From contig NC_066581.1 of NCBI RefSeq assembly GCF_024323335.1, forward strand, positions 297,123,536-297,187,535: a stretch of DNA of 64,000 bases, in the 5' to 3' direction. Position numbers and translations under genes: made by a program. Shown here piece by piece: positions 24,163 through 35,260 of this stretch (position 1 is the stretch's first letter; each line of letters opens with the position of its first letter). The notes beneath the pieces are model-generated. The model worked only from the letters and a program-made list of their open reading frames with translations. It did no database searches and had not been told where the DNA came from. The DNA comes from Lathyrus oleraceus. Taxonomy: Eukaryota > Streptophyta > Magnoliopsida > Fabales > Fabaceae.

Positions 24163-25359
24163 TAAATTTCAAAGTTAACTTTAAAGGACTTCTCATCTAA
24201 ACATATTCTTTATCCATTCCTCTTATTGTGTTGTGAACTTTTTGATGTTTTCTATTGTGTGATAGGGATTTCATCTTCAGATATTAAAGAGGACCATTGT
24301 GATGAGTAGCCAAGATAAGAGAGACAAGGCAAATGGAGATCCTGGGAGCTTGAATCTAAATTGGTTGATTGCTTGATTGTATGCTAAGTCCAAAGGAAAG
24401 GAACATCTTCAATCATCCCTATGATTTCAAGAAAAGGAACTCCAAGGGTTTTACCTTTCCTCTCTTATCTTTGTGTGCTTTAGGACTAGCTCTTCTCTTC
24501 TTCTCCCTACTCTAACTCAAGCCAAAACACTTTTCTAACTTTGACTTTGTTTTCAAATTAGAAACCTAGGCCTTATGCCTTTGACTTTTCAAAATCTTTT
24601 CATAAATACTCATTGTGAATAAATCTTAATCCAACTTTGACTTCATTTTGTAAATAAATCTAACTTGTAATATAACTCATTTCAAGTTGTTTTTTGTGGT
24701 TCCAAGGGCCACCTTATTAAAACCTTTTCAAAATATTAGTCATAGGTTTGAGTTATCATAGTGGTTGATGTAAATCTCACCTCATCCTTAGTGATTAGAT
24801 TATAACTATTCCATACTTATTATAGGGTTAACACCTCCCTAGTATGTTGAAGCTTTCCTCACACGGTGGATTGTTGGTTTAGGTTGAGTTTTCTCCCTTT
24901 GATAACAAAAGACCTTAAGGCTTTTGATCAAATCAATTCATCAATCTTTTTTATTTTTACCCCGAACTACGAGGTTTTGATCCTCCTTTGTGATGGTACG
25001 TAGGCAATGGGTTCATCCATTCAAACAACAAATTTGTAAATATAATATATTCTCTTTGCATCCCTCCAATCTTTTGCACATATTTTCACAAATACCAGCC
25101 TACAACACATATTTGCAAAAAGGGTTCCCTTAGAGTACTAAGGATGTTTTGGGTGCGTAAAACCTTCCCATTTCATAACCAACCCCTTACCCAGATCTCT
25201 GACATTTTTATTAGTTTTTGATTTGATAAAACTTCTTACTTGGCTTTTGTTCGCTTTTTAGCCTTTCCTTTGGACAAATAAAAGTGCGGTGGCGACTCGA
25301 ATTGTATGTTTACTTTTGGTTTAGTCAATAAACCTAAAGGTAACGAAAACCCCGCTACA

Positions 25360-25364
25360 GGTAT
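25360..25364. repeat. Target-site duplication GGTAT, right of solo LTR V
   Basis: Matches 20484-20488. Confidence 0.95.
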
Positions 25365-26056
25365 CAACATGAAAGTTGTTTGGAATGTCATTTAGAGTAA
25401 GTTTTCTCTTGGAATCATTTTCATATGGTGAAAATTGTAGGATATAGGGTCTAAGGAGACCCAATTTTGATCAGATGAATTCATCTGGCCAACCACCATC
25501 AACCAACTTGCTAACCTTCAATTCTCTCGACTTTTTAGGCTCATGGTAGATCATATATGCATAAGATGATGATTTTGAAGTTTCCCCTTGATAAATTTGA
25601 TCAATTGGTGAGATAGCTTGTTGGAGAAGTTACTTAAGATACATAGTCAAATTAGGGTTTCCAAGGCAAATCACTTCCAAACTCTTGAAGAATGCGTGAT
25701 CAATATAACATGTAGAGATCATTGGGACTCATATATGATGCTTTGAGACATTGTGGATCAATCCTTGGTTGTGCTTTTAGCCATGAGGGTCTCAAACCCA
25801 AGGTGTGAACTTGATAAATTTTGATGATCATGCCCTACCTGGAAAAGAGTTAGGCAAATACAAAGACATATTTTTGGTATTTTGGTTAGTGAAATGATAA
25901 AATACAAGTATGATACAATCACATGGTGCTTGGTGATCTCTCCCAAAACAAACCCAATGAAAGAGGGGGTAAGGAGGATGCCAAGGTATGATCCTAATGC
26001 TAATGCATATGATGAAATTGCATGAGGGATCTTAGGGTCAAAATTGGGGTCTTACA

Positions 26057-27463
26057 GGTCTCCATGGGGAGGAAGAGAATTATTCTTCACGTTTCGTCCC
26101 ATATCTCTAAAATATAGAATCTTGCTATCAATCAGCTCACGAACCCTATGCTTCAAAGCATAGCAACCCTCTAGGTCATGCTCGGGGGCACCCTCATGAA
26201 AAGGACAATGTGCATTAGGGTTATACCATGGAGGAAGACGATCAGGTGGAGGTCCCATAGGTCTAGGAACCACTAAACCTTTTTGCAATAGAGACGGATA
26301 AAACTCAGTATATGACATTGAAATTGGATTGAAGGTTGCCCAATCCCTCTGCCTCCTGTTCTTATTCAGAGCATTTTGTCTTGGAGCTTAAGCTCTTGGT
26401 TGTTGATAGACAGGAGCTGCTGATGCTTGTTGATAAACTGGGGGAACAGGAGCACGTTGCTGAGCTGGAGCTGATCGATAAACTGGAGGTGGTAGATAAG
26501 TCTGAGCAGGTTGTTGATTAAAGGAGGGCGTCACAACAGCTACGTATGGTTGTGGGCGTATTGAACGGGATATATAGGCTGCTGATAGGGAAAAGGTTAT
26601 TGAACATATTGTTGTTGTGAATATTGTTGTTGTCTTATTCTTGGAGGGGCTCTTCCTTGGCCAATAGACACAACATTGGTTTCACCTTCCTTTTTTTTGG
26701 GAAACCCTCCAGAGAACTTCTTCGGATTAGCACTTGAAGTTCCGGCTACAGCTACAAGTTTACCATTTCTTAAGCCATACTCAACACGAGCTCCTATAGC
26801 AACAAGCTCGGAGAATCCCAAGGAAGCACTTCCAACCATCTTCTCGTAGAATTGGAGTTGGACAATGTCAATGAATAGTTCAGCAAGTTCCTTTTCGGCA
26901 AGAGGTGGTTCAACTTGAGAAGCCAGTTCCCTCCATCTCTGAGCATATTCATTGTATGATTCTTTGTCATGCTGGAACATGCTTTGTAGTTGTCTTCTAT
27001 CAGGAGCCATGTCTATGTTGTATTTGTAGTGTTTGATGAAGGCAACTGATATGTCTTGGAAGCATCTGATCCTACTTTGATCCAGACTCAAATACCAGTT
27101 GGAAGGAGCCCCACTCAAGCTATCTTGGAAATAGTGGATCATCAACTTGTTATCTTCCACGTGAGCAACTATTTTACGGTAATACATGATGAGATGGATT
27201 TTTGGGCAAGTATGCCCCTTCTATTTGTCAAAATCCGAAGTTTTGAACTTAGTCGAAATCGCCAACCCAGATACAAGGCATATTTCTTTGGCAGCAGAAC
27301 CAAAGACGTGGTCTCCTTCCAATGCTCGGAACTTCTTCTCAAGGAGTTGCATGTTCTCCTTCACTTCTCTGAAATCTTCAAATATCAATTCATCACCACT
27401 AACGGTTGATTCGACGGTCTGATACATGTGATGTTGATCTTCAAAATATGGAACATGCCTAGC
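26057..27463 (-). pseudogene. gag: Ogre gag, middle and C-terminal part (copy X)
   Basis: Minus-strand frames match Z gag in order: FREVKENMQLLEKKFRALEG, a stop at 27221 where relatives have Tyr (FEKYKG), the capsid segment IHYFQDSLSGAPSNWYL, MAPDRRQLQSMFQ and NEYAQRWRELASQVEPP (glutamine intact here), a Pro/Gln-rich linker with two in-frame TAA where Gln is expected and a frameshift near 26545, then the CPFHEGAPEHDLEGC zinc-binding-like segment. It is cut at 26056 by the start of Y and at 27463 by the start of Z. The N-terminal part of the same gag is at 62837-63215. Confidence 0.85.
27459..27463. repeat. Target-site duplication CTAGC, left of Z
   Basis: The partner at 62837-62841 is CTAGT (four of five identical). 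The gag of X reads on across the two sites, which supports the pairing. Confidence 0.8.
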
Positions 27464-27839
27464 TGTAAGACCCCAATTTTGACCCTAAGATCCCTCATGG
27501 CATCATAACATTGCATTTGCATTGCCTCAAGGATCTTTAGCATCTTGGTTCCCTTTGCCTTTGGGTGGGACTCCTTGTGATTGGTTTGAGATCACCAAGC
27601 ATGCTTGAATTATACATCATTGTTTCTCTTACTTTTGTTTACTAACCAAAAGCATAAAAATGTGTCACTAACATCTTTTGTTTGAAGCTTGAGTATCATC
27701 CAAGACACTTTATGGGTTCTATTTAGATGATCAGTCAACACAAGGGAATGACTTGAGATACTTCCAACAGGTTCAAATGGGGTCTATTCGTCAGTCAAAA
27801 CGCTAATCTTGAAGGAGCAAAAGTTTGTTCATGAGTTGT

Positions 27840-27945
27840 CATGCTCGCTAGGCGAGCAGAATGGGTCGCCTAGCGAGTCCCAAGAAAAGCCACCAGAATC
27901 ACCTACGCTCAGAGGAATTTCTTGAACTGTCATGCTCGCTAGGCG
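27840..27945. repeat. TCGCTAGGCGA hairpins in Z LTR
   Basis: GCTCGC-TAG-GCGAGC, a TCGC-CTA-GCGA copy and a third partial copy lie within 105 bp, each preceded by GTCATGCTCGCTAGG-like text. The text matches the Athila-like LTR around 7645, though the elements belong to different lineages. Confidence 0.8.
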
Positions 27946-27959
27946 AAGCCCACGTGTTT

Positions 27960-28012
27960 AAAAAAAAATAAAAAAAAAATAAAAAAAATAATAATAATAA
28001 TAAAAAATATAA
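27960..28012. repeat. A-rich simple repeat
   Basis: A runs punctuated by T and a short AAT repeat. Low complexity, no gene. Confidence 0.9.
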
Positions 28013-28072
28013 CAGAAAATTTTTGGACTTGGGCCTCTCTCATTTGAGCCCACAGGTCCACAAAAATCAGGT

Positions 28073-28080
28073 TATAAATT
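28073..28080 (+). promoter_or_regulatory. TATA-like site of Z LTR
   Basis: TATAAATT shortly after the A-rich tract. A plausible LTR promoter; position and sequence are the only evidence. Confidence 0.4.
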
Positions 28081-29004
28081 CAGAGTTTCAGTGAAACAAA
28101 AATCAATTTTATTCCTATTACCCTGGCAGGGAAAAAGATAGTGAGAGAAGAGCTAACAGAGTTCAGAGCAACCTCCAGAGACTGAAGGGAACTCATCGGC
28201 AAAGAACCAATTCCATCTCATATAAACCCTCAGATTGCTTTGCGAACCCAACCGGGCAATTCAATTTCATTCGATCTCTCCAGTCAGGTTTGCCTTATTC
28301 TCATTACTTTATGCTTTTAATTTGAATGCTCTGAATGTATGAGGTATTAAGGGTGAATTTGATACCCTTTTGATGCATGTGTTTGACAAGAGGTTTAGGC
28401 CTCCTACCCTTGGTTGCTTTTTGTGAGCTTTTTATGAATTTTAATGGCATGATTCATGTGGTTACATTTTGATTTGGGGGCAACTCTAGATTACCCTATC
28501 TTGTTTCTCTAACCTGTTTGTTGAGTTTTTTTGTGAGGGCTCACATGACTCTTGCAGAGATGGCTTGCCTGGTGTTCCACTTTATTTGTGGGATACCACC
28601 TGGAGGTTTATTCTGATTACCTGTACTGACTCACTTTCTTTGATGGTGTTTAGCTTGGAAGAGTCTTTGGGTTTCTTATTTATCTAATTGATGTTACTTC
28701 GGATCTTTATCCGCGTGGTATTTTTACTTTTCCCGCATTTTACCGCTTTCTTAGGTTTCGTATAGCCCCTCGTGGCATGTCATTTAAGGTAGCACGGTTC
28801 CTTCATCTAGGACTGCCTTTTTGCATGAGCATCCCTAAACACCCCAAACTCATTGATTTTTCTTCTCCTAAGAACACGTTATCTCCTTCTACTACAGGCG
28901 AGTAAGTCTCCAAAGGTCGAGATCCGGTAGATTGTGTAGTAACGTCGTTCACCCCAAAACACAACCCTTACCCCATAGGTGGTCGAACTACGTTTTGCTC
29001 TGAT

Positions 29005-29118
29005 TTTCATCCCAGATGAGATACTTAGGCATAAGACGTGATGTCTTAGCGAGCACACTCCTCTTTAACCCATAGGTAGCCGAGCTACGAAGACTCTGAT
29101 TCTCAGATTCAGATGAGA
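29005..29118 (+). repeat. Two related hairpins in Z LTR
   Basis: TTTCAT-CCCAG-ATGAGA (29005-29021) and TCTCA with TGAGA (29101-29118) each follow a CGAACTACG or CGAGCTACG. Related hairpins occur twice in each W LTR. W inserted eight bases after the second copy. Confidence 0.7.
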
Positions 29119-29121
29119 TAC

Positions 29122-29126
29122 GTATG
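29122..29126. repeat. Target-site duplication GTATG, left of W
   Basis: Matches 51621-51625 exactly. Confidence 0.95.
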
Positions 29127-29461
29127 TGTCGCATCCGCGAAAAACAACCGGTGGGAAAAGCAAAACAAACAGAGTCGCCACCGTGCATTATTTATCCCAA
29201 AAGAGGGAAAGGAAACACTCGAAGTAAACCTGGAAAAGACATGGTCTCGCGACCAGAGAGAGATGGGATTGGGAGTCGGTTATGCGAAGGGAAGGTATTA
29301 GCACCCCTACGCATCCGTCGTACTCGACGGGATCCACGCTCGAAAGGATAGAAGAAAGGTTGCTAAACACTGCTCAAAGAATGCACACACACTGGAATAA
29401 AAACACAGATGGAAAGAAAAGGGAACGGGCTCGCTAGGATATCGCATCCTATGCCTACGTA

Positions 29462-29924
29462 TCTCATCTGGAATGAGAATCAGAGCTACCGTAGCTCGGC
29501 TAACGCACGCCAAACGAAACCACACAGGAAACCGACTGCCAATCGCTGGACTTACGTCAGACTCCACACAAACAGGCAAACCTGGAAACCGAATGCCAAT
29601 CGCTGGACTTACATCAGACTCTGAACCAACAAACACACACAGGAAACCAACTGCCAATCGCTGGACTTACGTCAGACTCCGCACAGACAAACAAGACACA
29701 AGAAACCAACTGCCAATCGCTGGACTTACGTTAGACTCCAAGCAAACAAGAGGTTAACCGGACGCTGAGTCGTCAAAAGCAACAAAAAAGTTGAACAAAC
29801 AAGCTAACAGGGAGTCTGGTACTCGAGCCTGCTAGCCGTCAAACAAACACACACAAAAAAAGGAAAAGGGTGCCCGAAGAGATCTCGCACGATCTCCTGC
29901 CTACGTACCTCATCTGGTATGAGG
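29462..29924 (-). repeat. Two covarying hairpins in W 3' LTR
   Basis: TCTCAT-CTGGA-ATGAGA at 29462-29478 and CCTCAT-CTGGT-ATGAGG at 29908-29924 (plus-strand reading). The first base pair changes from T-A to C-G, keeping the stem. Outer CTACGTA and CGTAG segments flank both. Equivalent copies in the other LTR are at 47263-47279 and 47709-47725. Confidence 0.8.
29526..29739. repeat. Four-unit tandem repeat in W 3' LTR
   Basis: Each unit of about 57-61 bp contains CCAATCGCTGGACTTACRTC followed by AGACTC. The copy in the 5' LTR is at 47327-47540. The repeat opens several frames with the same NRWTY or AGLTSDS text, so those frames are not genes. Confidence 0.9.
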
Positions 29925-32565
29925 ATCAGGGCAACGTAGTTCCCCTATACATGGAAAAGGGACTAGCCTAACCAGATACAAAGGGAGACACAAACTACTA
30001 GGGAGACTACGACTCGAGCCTAGAAGTTGTCATGCGTACGATCCCTATGTTAAGGTTTCTATCTAACTTGCACAGGAAGCAAGCTATCCTAAATAGCACA
30101 GGCAAGCAAAAGCACAAAAGCAAGCACACACACTATATACAAACAGATGGGCTCATACAAGGTTAGGCTGTGAAACACAAGCCAACTGGAATCGGGTGTA
30201 GTTAGCTCTTAACCCTAACATTGAGAGTTAGGGTGAAGCAGATGAAATGGGAAGTGAGGGTAAGACCTCACAGCTCTTATCCCTGGCCTGGGAGAGCTTC
30301 AGACAAATGAAAGTGTGGGAGTTCAGAATAGAGGAACTCTTCTCCACATGACTGACACAACATGATCCTGGGTTATTATCCACAATGCATCAACACAATG
30401 GTGTGAGCAAGGTGAATGACACAACTGAATAGCAGGAGATGGATTACACATCTCTTTTATCTGCCCATTGCCTCCTAAGAGGACTTTTCCTGCTTGGCAC
30501 AAAGATAAACAAACACAAGCATTGCCTCTTAAGGAGGACTTCAGACAGGTGCCTGCCCACATAGCAGGACAGGTCTTCCAAACTACATGAAGTCAAAAGA
30601 ATTATACCTCCGTGGTTAAGCACCCAAGCAAAGAAAAGTTCACAATGAACTTAAAGCAACTTAAGTACCTGTGAAAAAATCTAAACCAATCAGTCCAACT
30701 ATACAGGCAAACAAACAACAGTTAATCATACAGACAGACAATGTTCACAATGTGCAAGTCACAAAGCAAACTCAAAAGAGCTAACATCAACCTACAAAAC
30801 ACACAAGTGTTAGTAATCAAGAGAAAACATCAATGCTCAAGTGATGAAGCAACATTAACCATGGAACTTGGATGTTCAACCTGAAATCAAAGCTCAAATG
30901 TGAGAGGCAAACCACTAGGTCAAAGCCTAGGGTCAAAGATGGAGAAAAAATTCAAAACAGAAGCTGAAATTTAACATGAATCAACTTCAAACACATCTTG
31001 AAACATTCCAAAAGGTCTCATATCAATATCATTAACCAAAAGCATTTCATGATCAATTGAAGTTCAAGGCAATTTCAAAGCTCAAATGTGACCAACCAGT
31101 ATGAAAAATCTCAATTAAATCAGAAAGGATTCAAATAATTCCAACAAAATTCATGAGCAATCACAACATTCATAATATGCATCACACAAAAAATCAGGAC
31201 AATTGGAAATCATTTGGCATGGCAAACACATCATATAAGTTAAGTAAGCAAAGGTGTGACACAAATTGTCACACCAACTTAGAACAATCATAAAACAGAA
31301 ATGACAATTGATAAAAATACCAAATCAACACAAAAATGTCAAGCAATGTGTCTAGTTTCATCATGCAAAATTTCAGAATCATTGGATCAAAGACCAGCAT
31401 TTCACAAATGTATAAGCATAGCAAGGTCAAATAAGCATACATGTTCAAACATCCTAGCACCAAAAAATTATCCAGCCAAGCACAACTTGTGAAAATATGA
31501 TGATAAAAAACTAGAGAGAATCAGGATCATAATGCAAAAAATTGGGATGAATTTGGATGAATTTTGCATTTGTTATGCTTTTTTAAAGATGAGGAAAAAA
31601 TAAATAAAATGATATGAAGCATGGTATATGAAATAAGGAGGGAAAATGGAAAACATGAAAGCATTTTGAAATTGTGCTGTAGCCAAGGATCGAACCCGGC
31701 TCAAGTTTGAATATGCTGGCGCGCCAAGTGAAACGATGCGTTTCACTTAAGCTTATGTGGCAAGGCAAACGAATCTGAGCCAGTCATCTTGCCAAGCGCG
31801 CGCCTACATGGACCAATACATGACCTTGCCCTAACTAACACATGCAAACACAGGAAACCGTTCTCCATGGATTAAAACCGTTGCCTAAGCCAGAAACTCA
31901 TCTTCTTCATCGCGCATGCATGAACAGTGACAAATCATCAAGAACACCAAGAACAAATGTTCCAGAATTTAAAATTAAGGACATCATTGTGTAGATCCTC
32001 CAACATAGATCAAAGATTCATGCATAGCTAAGCTTAACTCAAAGTAACAAGATCAAATCGAAGCAATCATCATTCATGCATGGAACTTTAAATCGACCTA
32101 ACTCACTCAATAGTGCATGGAATTTCATGATTCAAAGCTCAGAGTGATCAGCATAAAGAGATCTACAATATTATCACAATAATTTTGAGAAATAAGAGAA
32201 TCGATTCATAACCTCTTGAAGAGCAGAACTGGAAATCGCGAGCTACAGGCCTTGGCAATGCTTTACAGTTTCTCTATAATGATTATTGAGGTGATTGGAA
32301 GGAAGATTGAGGCTCAATTGTGCTTGCATTCACCAAAATCTGAAATTACCATTGTTGCTTCAAGCTTGGTGTATGCTTCAATCTTGCACTGTTTGCTTCA
32401 GTTCCACGTGTAAATCTCCTCAATAACACCTCAGGATCAAGAATCAAACAAGAGAATTGGCTTGGATGTGAAGAAATTTGAAGAAAAATTGAGAGAAAAA
32501 TTGATGAATTTGGGATCTAGATCTGAAAAATGAGTTGTTTTTCCTGAAAAACAGTTAGGGTTTAT

Positions 32566-32576
32566 GCTTATATAGG
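32566..32576 (-). promoter_or_regulatory. TATA-like site of W LTR (left copy)
   Basis: Minus-strand CCTATATAAGC, identical at 50367-50377 in the 5' LTR, which would be the active promoter copy. Confidence 0.55.
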
Positions 32577-33819
32577 TCATGCTAATCACTCTTTAATCAT
32601 GCTTAAGCCACTTGTTAATGAAATTAACCAAAAATGAGGTGTAGGTGCAAATGTGATCTTTCACCCTATGCATGAAAATGCATGTATGAACAGTACACGA
32701 AATTGGCTCATTTCCACTTAAAATCTGATTTTTGAGCCAATGGCAATGATAAAATGTTTAAACAATGCACCAAATTTGAATTTCATGATTTCCCTCCAAA
32801 AACCCAATGAATTACCAAATGATCATGTGATGATAATTCATGTAATGTGATGCATGATTTGGAAATTAGAGTTCAAAAGAAGAACAATGCAAAAAGAGCC
32901 ATCCATTTTGGAGCTTTGGTTGAGAAGTTATGGCCATTTGAAGTTCCATACACACTTTGCCATGCTTTGATCATATATCCTTAACCACACATGAGAAATC
33001 CTTGATCTTGGACTTTTTGGAAATGGGAGAGAAAGATCTTCAACTTTCATGTTGGACAAAATTTCATTTGAAGCTTTCTTGATGATGTAATATTGAGTTT
33101 AAGTTGGTCCAAAACCTTTCCATTTTTGGAAAGTTCAAATTACAGGTCACTTGCTATTTTTGGAAAGTCTTGATCTGACTTCAAATTCTTCAATGTTGAT
33201 GTTTGAAATGTCAAATGAGACTTGTTTGAACATGAATGAGGCATCTCTAACCATTTCCCACCTCCAAATCCACAGTTGACTTGGCAGTTGACATACAGTT
33301 GACTTGATCATGCACAGATGATTTTGAGCCTCAACCACTTGATGAAATGGCTCAAAAATAAAACCCTAGATTACACAAGCTCCACATAATAACCATATGA
33401 TGATCTCCTTCTCAAGAAAGACCTCATCTCCTTGAGAAACCCTGCCTATTAGAATGCAACTGATTAGGGTTGACCAGAGGTCAAAACCCTAATCCCAAGG
33501 CACATGATCAGGCACAATGAACCTCTTGGTGATGATAAAACCATGATGATGGTGATATACTCTGGCAAATAAGATAACACTCATCCTCCTTGAGGAACCA
33601 ATAAACCCTAATTGAAGCACAAACCTCAGATGATTAGTGATCAATTTATGAGACCCTCAGGCTTGAATCTTTTAACCTCTCTATCTTCTGAGAAAGACCT
33701 AGGAGGATGACTTGCTCATTTCACATGATATGCAAAGATGTAATGCCTAATGTCCTAAAAATGAGATGCAATATGCTAAGCTAGTCCCAAGAGAGGAGGG
33801 CAAATTTTTAGGTGTTACA

Positions 33820-33832
33820 GTTGCCCCTATTC
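33820..33832 (-). promoter_or_regulatory. Polypurine tract of W
   Basis: Minus-strand GAATAGGGGCAAC abuts LTR start TGTAACACC. Z has the nearly identical AAATAGGGGCATC at 62266-62278. Confidence 0.8.
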
Positions 33833-33990
33833 AATCCATTGTGAACTTGTCGATATGAATAGCCTCGGCTTTCAGATGATCAAGGCGAAGAGGGATTGAA
33901 TACCAAGAACAGACGAACAATTTGCACTCCGATGGGAAATAATTAACAATGCCTGTCAGAATCGGCGAAGAAATGATCTTAAAGAAGAAT

Positions 33991-34700
33991 CCGTCTGGTA
34001 CGGAAAAAGTCGGCCTGAATACCGAACAGAAATTTGGCCTGTATACCAAAATAAATGGTACACAGGGATAACCATGGCCTGAACGCCGCTTATCAGTCTG
34101 AATACTAAGCATCGGAGTATGAGAGTATTAATGTCGGTCTGATCACCGAGAGATTAGCCTGAATGCTCGAAAAACTAGCCTGAATGTCATTTCAGTCTGG
34201 ATATCACTTCGGTCTGGATACCACTTCGGTCTGAACACCGGAAAATTGGCCTGAATGCCACTTCGGTCTGAACACCGGAAAACTGGCCTGAAAGCCACTT
34301 TGGTCTGGATACCAGGAAATTGGCCTGAATGCCACAAGTACTTCAACCTGATCGTCGGAAACTTCTTTGATCTGAACATCGGAAAACTGGTCTGAATACC
34401 CACCTCGGTCTGAACACCGGAAACTTGGCCTGAACGCCGCAAGCTGCATCGATCTGAACTTCGGAAGCTTCTTCGATCTGAGAATCGGAAACTGGCCTGA
34501 GTGCCATAAGTGCTTCGACCTGAATGTCATAAACTTCTTCGATCTGAAAATCGGAAACTAGCCTGAGTGCCATAAGTGCTTCGACCTGAATGTCGGAAGC
34601 TTCTTTGATCTGAGAATCGGAAACTAGCCTGAGTGCCCACCTCGGCCTGCACCGGAAAGCTGGCCTGAATGCCGCAACGGTCTGAATACCCGAAAAACTC
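33991..34700 (-). repeat. Array of mini-hairpins with covarying arms
   Basis: About 30 short inverted repeats with a near-constant six-base loop (plus-strand CTGAAN, CTGGAT or CTGAGN). Arms differ but remain complementary: CCGT/ACGG (33991-34003), TCGGT/ACCGA (34134-34149), CGGT/ACCG (34227-34240), TGGC/GCCA (34247-34260), TGGT/ACCA (34301-34314), CGAT/ATCG (34474-34487), CGAC/GTCG (34582-34595). Units follow each other every 16-24 bp, and two-hairpin units recur in the second half. Several copies have one broken pair. Frames here are shadows of the repeat. Confidence 0.85.
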
Positions 34701-35183
34701 TTCACGCCTGTCAGCAACGGCGGAAATAAAGGACAGTGATACATGAGGCGGCACGCGTGCCAACGACCCAAGCTGGGGATAACAAGCCATGAGCCTGCTA
34801 TCTTCTATTCCACCCTAGCAAACGAACAATTCGCGCTCAGCTGGGGGATTATTCTCTTCTCGCTTTTCTTTTTGGACCCCGAAACTTCTTGGATTATCAT
34901 TCCATCTCCGCCTGACAGAAATCCTTCCTCCAATATCGCACTACTGGGGAATACTGTTGATTCAAAATCATGATGCCAAACTCCTCAGAGTAACATCTTC
35001 ACCATTTGGCGAAACCACCTCTCAAACGGTAACCACGGCTTGAGACTAGCTTATGCTCGCAATGCTGATGCATGATGATTTTTAGCGTAATGTTCCATAA
35101 TCATGGAAATGCTACGCAATTAGCTATGCAATATTCTATGCTTATCTACATGATGAATGCATAAAAAAGTATCCCCCTCAAGG

Positions 35184-35260
35184 GACTCTTCTGGGGAGCT
35201 CGAGGCACTCTGCTGAGGAACTCGACAACACTCAAATCTCCACCCTGCTGGGGAATAGCA
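35184..35260 (-). repeat. Primer-site-complement-like repeats (W)
   Basis: Plus-strand GACTCTTCTGGGGA (35184-35197), CACTCTGCTGAGGA (35206-35219) and CACCCTGCTGGGGA (35241-35254) each match GACTCTGCTGGGGA of the primer-binding site with one or two changes. They lie on the opposite strand to the element's own site, so in W RNA they would be its complement. Confidence 0.7.

Larger units (their letters stand above)
20489..25359 (+). mobile_element. Solo Ogre LTR V (4,871 bp)
   Basis: Begins TGTAAGACC, ends CCCCGCTACA, and is flanked by GGTAT on both sides with no internal region. This is the product expected from recombination between the two LTRs of a full Ogre. It lies in plus orientation inside the minus-strand LTR of Y. 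Features inside: TATA box at 22020, the 43-bp duplication at 24087-24162, the CGAACTACG/TACGTAGGCA pair at 24964-25012 and the primer-site-like TGGCGACTC at 25290-25298. No supported coding sequence. Confidence 0.95.
3959..26056 (-). mobile_element. Ogre retrotransposon copy Y (5' part, interrupted)
   Basis: Read on the minus strand: LTR (26056 to 16574, interrupted by solo LTR V), primer site (16564-16547), leader (interrupted by the Athila-like element), ORF1 (from 5970), and the first about 80 codons of gag, ending at 3959. The rest of gag, pro-pol and the 3' LTR are absent here, replaced by LTR fragment U in opposite orientation. The right end (26056) begins TGTAAGACC and interrupts the gag of copy X just after its PPHGD residues, so Y inserted into X. 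The other target duplication cannot be seen. Removing the two insertions leaves an LTR of about 4.6 kb, normal for Ogre. Confidence 0.85.
16574..26056 (-). repeat. 5' LTR of Ogre copy Y, split by solo LTR V
   Basis: Begins TGTAAGACC at 26056 (minus) and ends CCGCTATA at 16574, so the terminal CA has mutated to TA. Segments 25365-26056 and 16574-20488 join across the 4,871-bp insertion. The end region aligns with Z and V LTR ends: the GGTGCTAACACCTTCCC text, the spaced CTACG/CGTAG motif (16908-16975) and a GGCGACTC copy at 16630-16638. Short frames within it show no domains. Confidence 0.85.
29127..33819 (-). repeat. 3' LTR of Ogre W (4,693 bp)
   Basis: On minus it begins TGTAACACCTAAAAATTTGC and ends GCGGATGCGACA. 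It holds a TATA-like site at 32566-32576, a four-unit tandem repeat at 29526-29739, two hairpins at 29462-29924 and a primer-site-like copy at 29170-29180. The family differs from V, Y and Z, whose LTRs start TGTAAGACC. Frames seen inside are repeat- or composition-driven. Confidence 0.96.

Noticed and set aside
29409..29757. Plus-strand ORFs with repeated NRWTY or AGLTSDS
   Set aside because: Driven by a four-unit tandem repeat within the W LTR; duplicated in the other LTR for the same reason.
33991..34700. CRISPR-like array of repeats and spacers
   Set aside because: Plant context, no cas genes, units are degenerate and abut each other, and the changing parts are complementary arms rather than unique spacers.
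34143..34790. Overlapping 87-142-codon minus ORFs in the W 3' region
   Set aside because: They are shadows of the mini-hairpin array (repeated GIQ, FRPVF and SDIQ text) with no domain.
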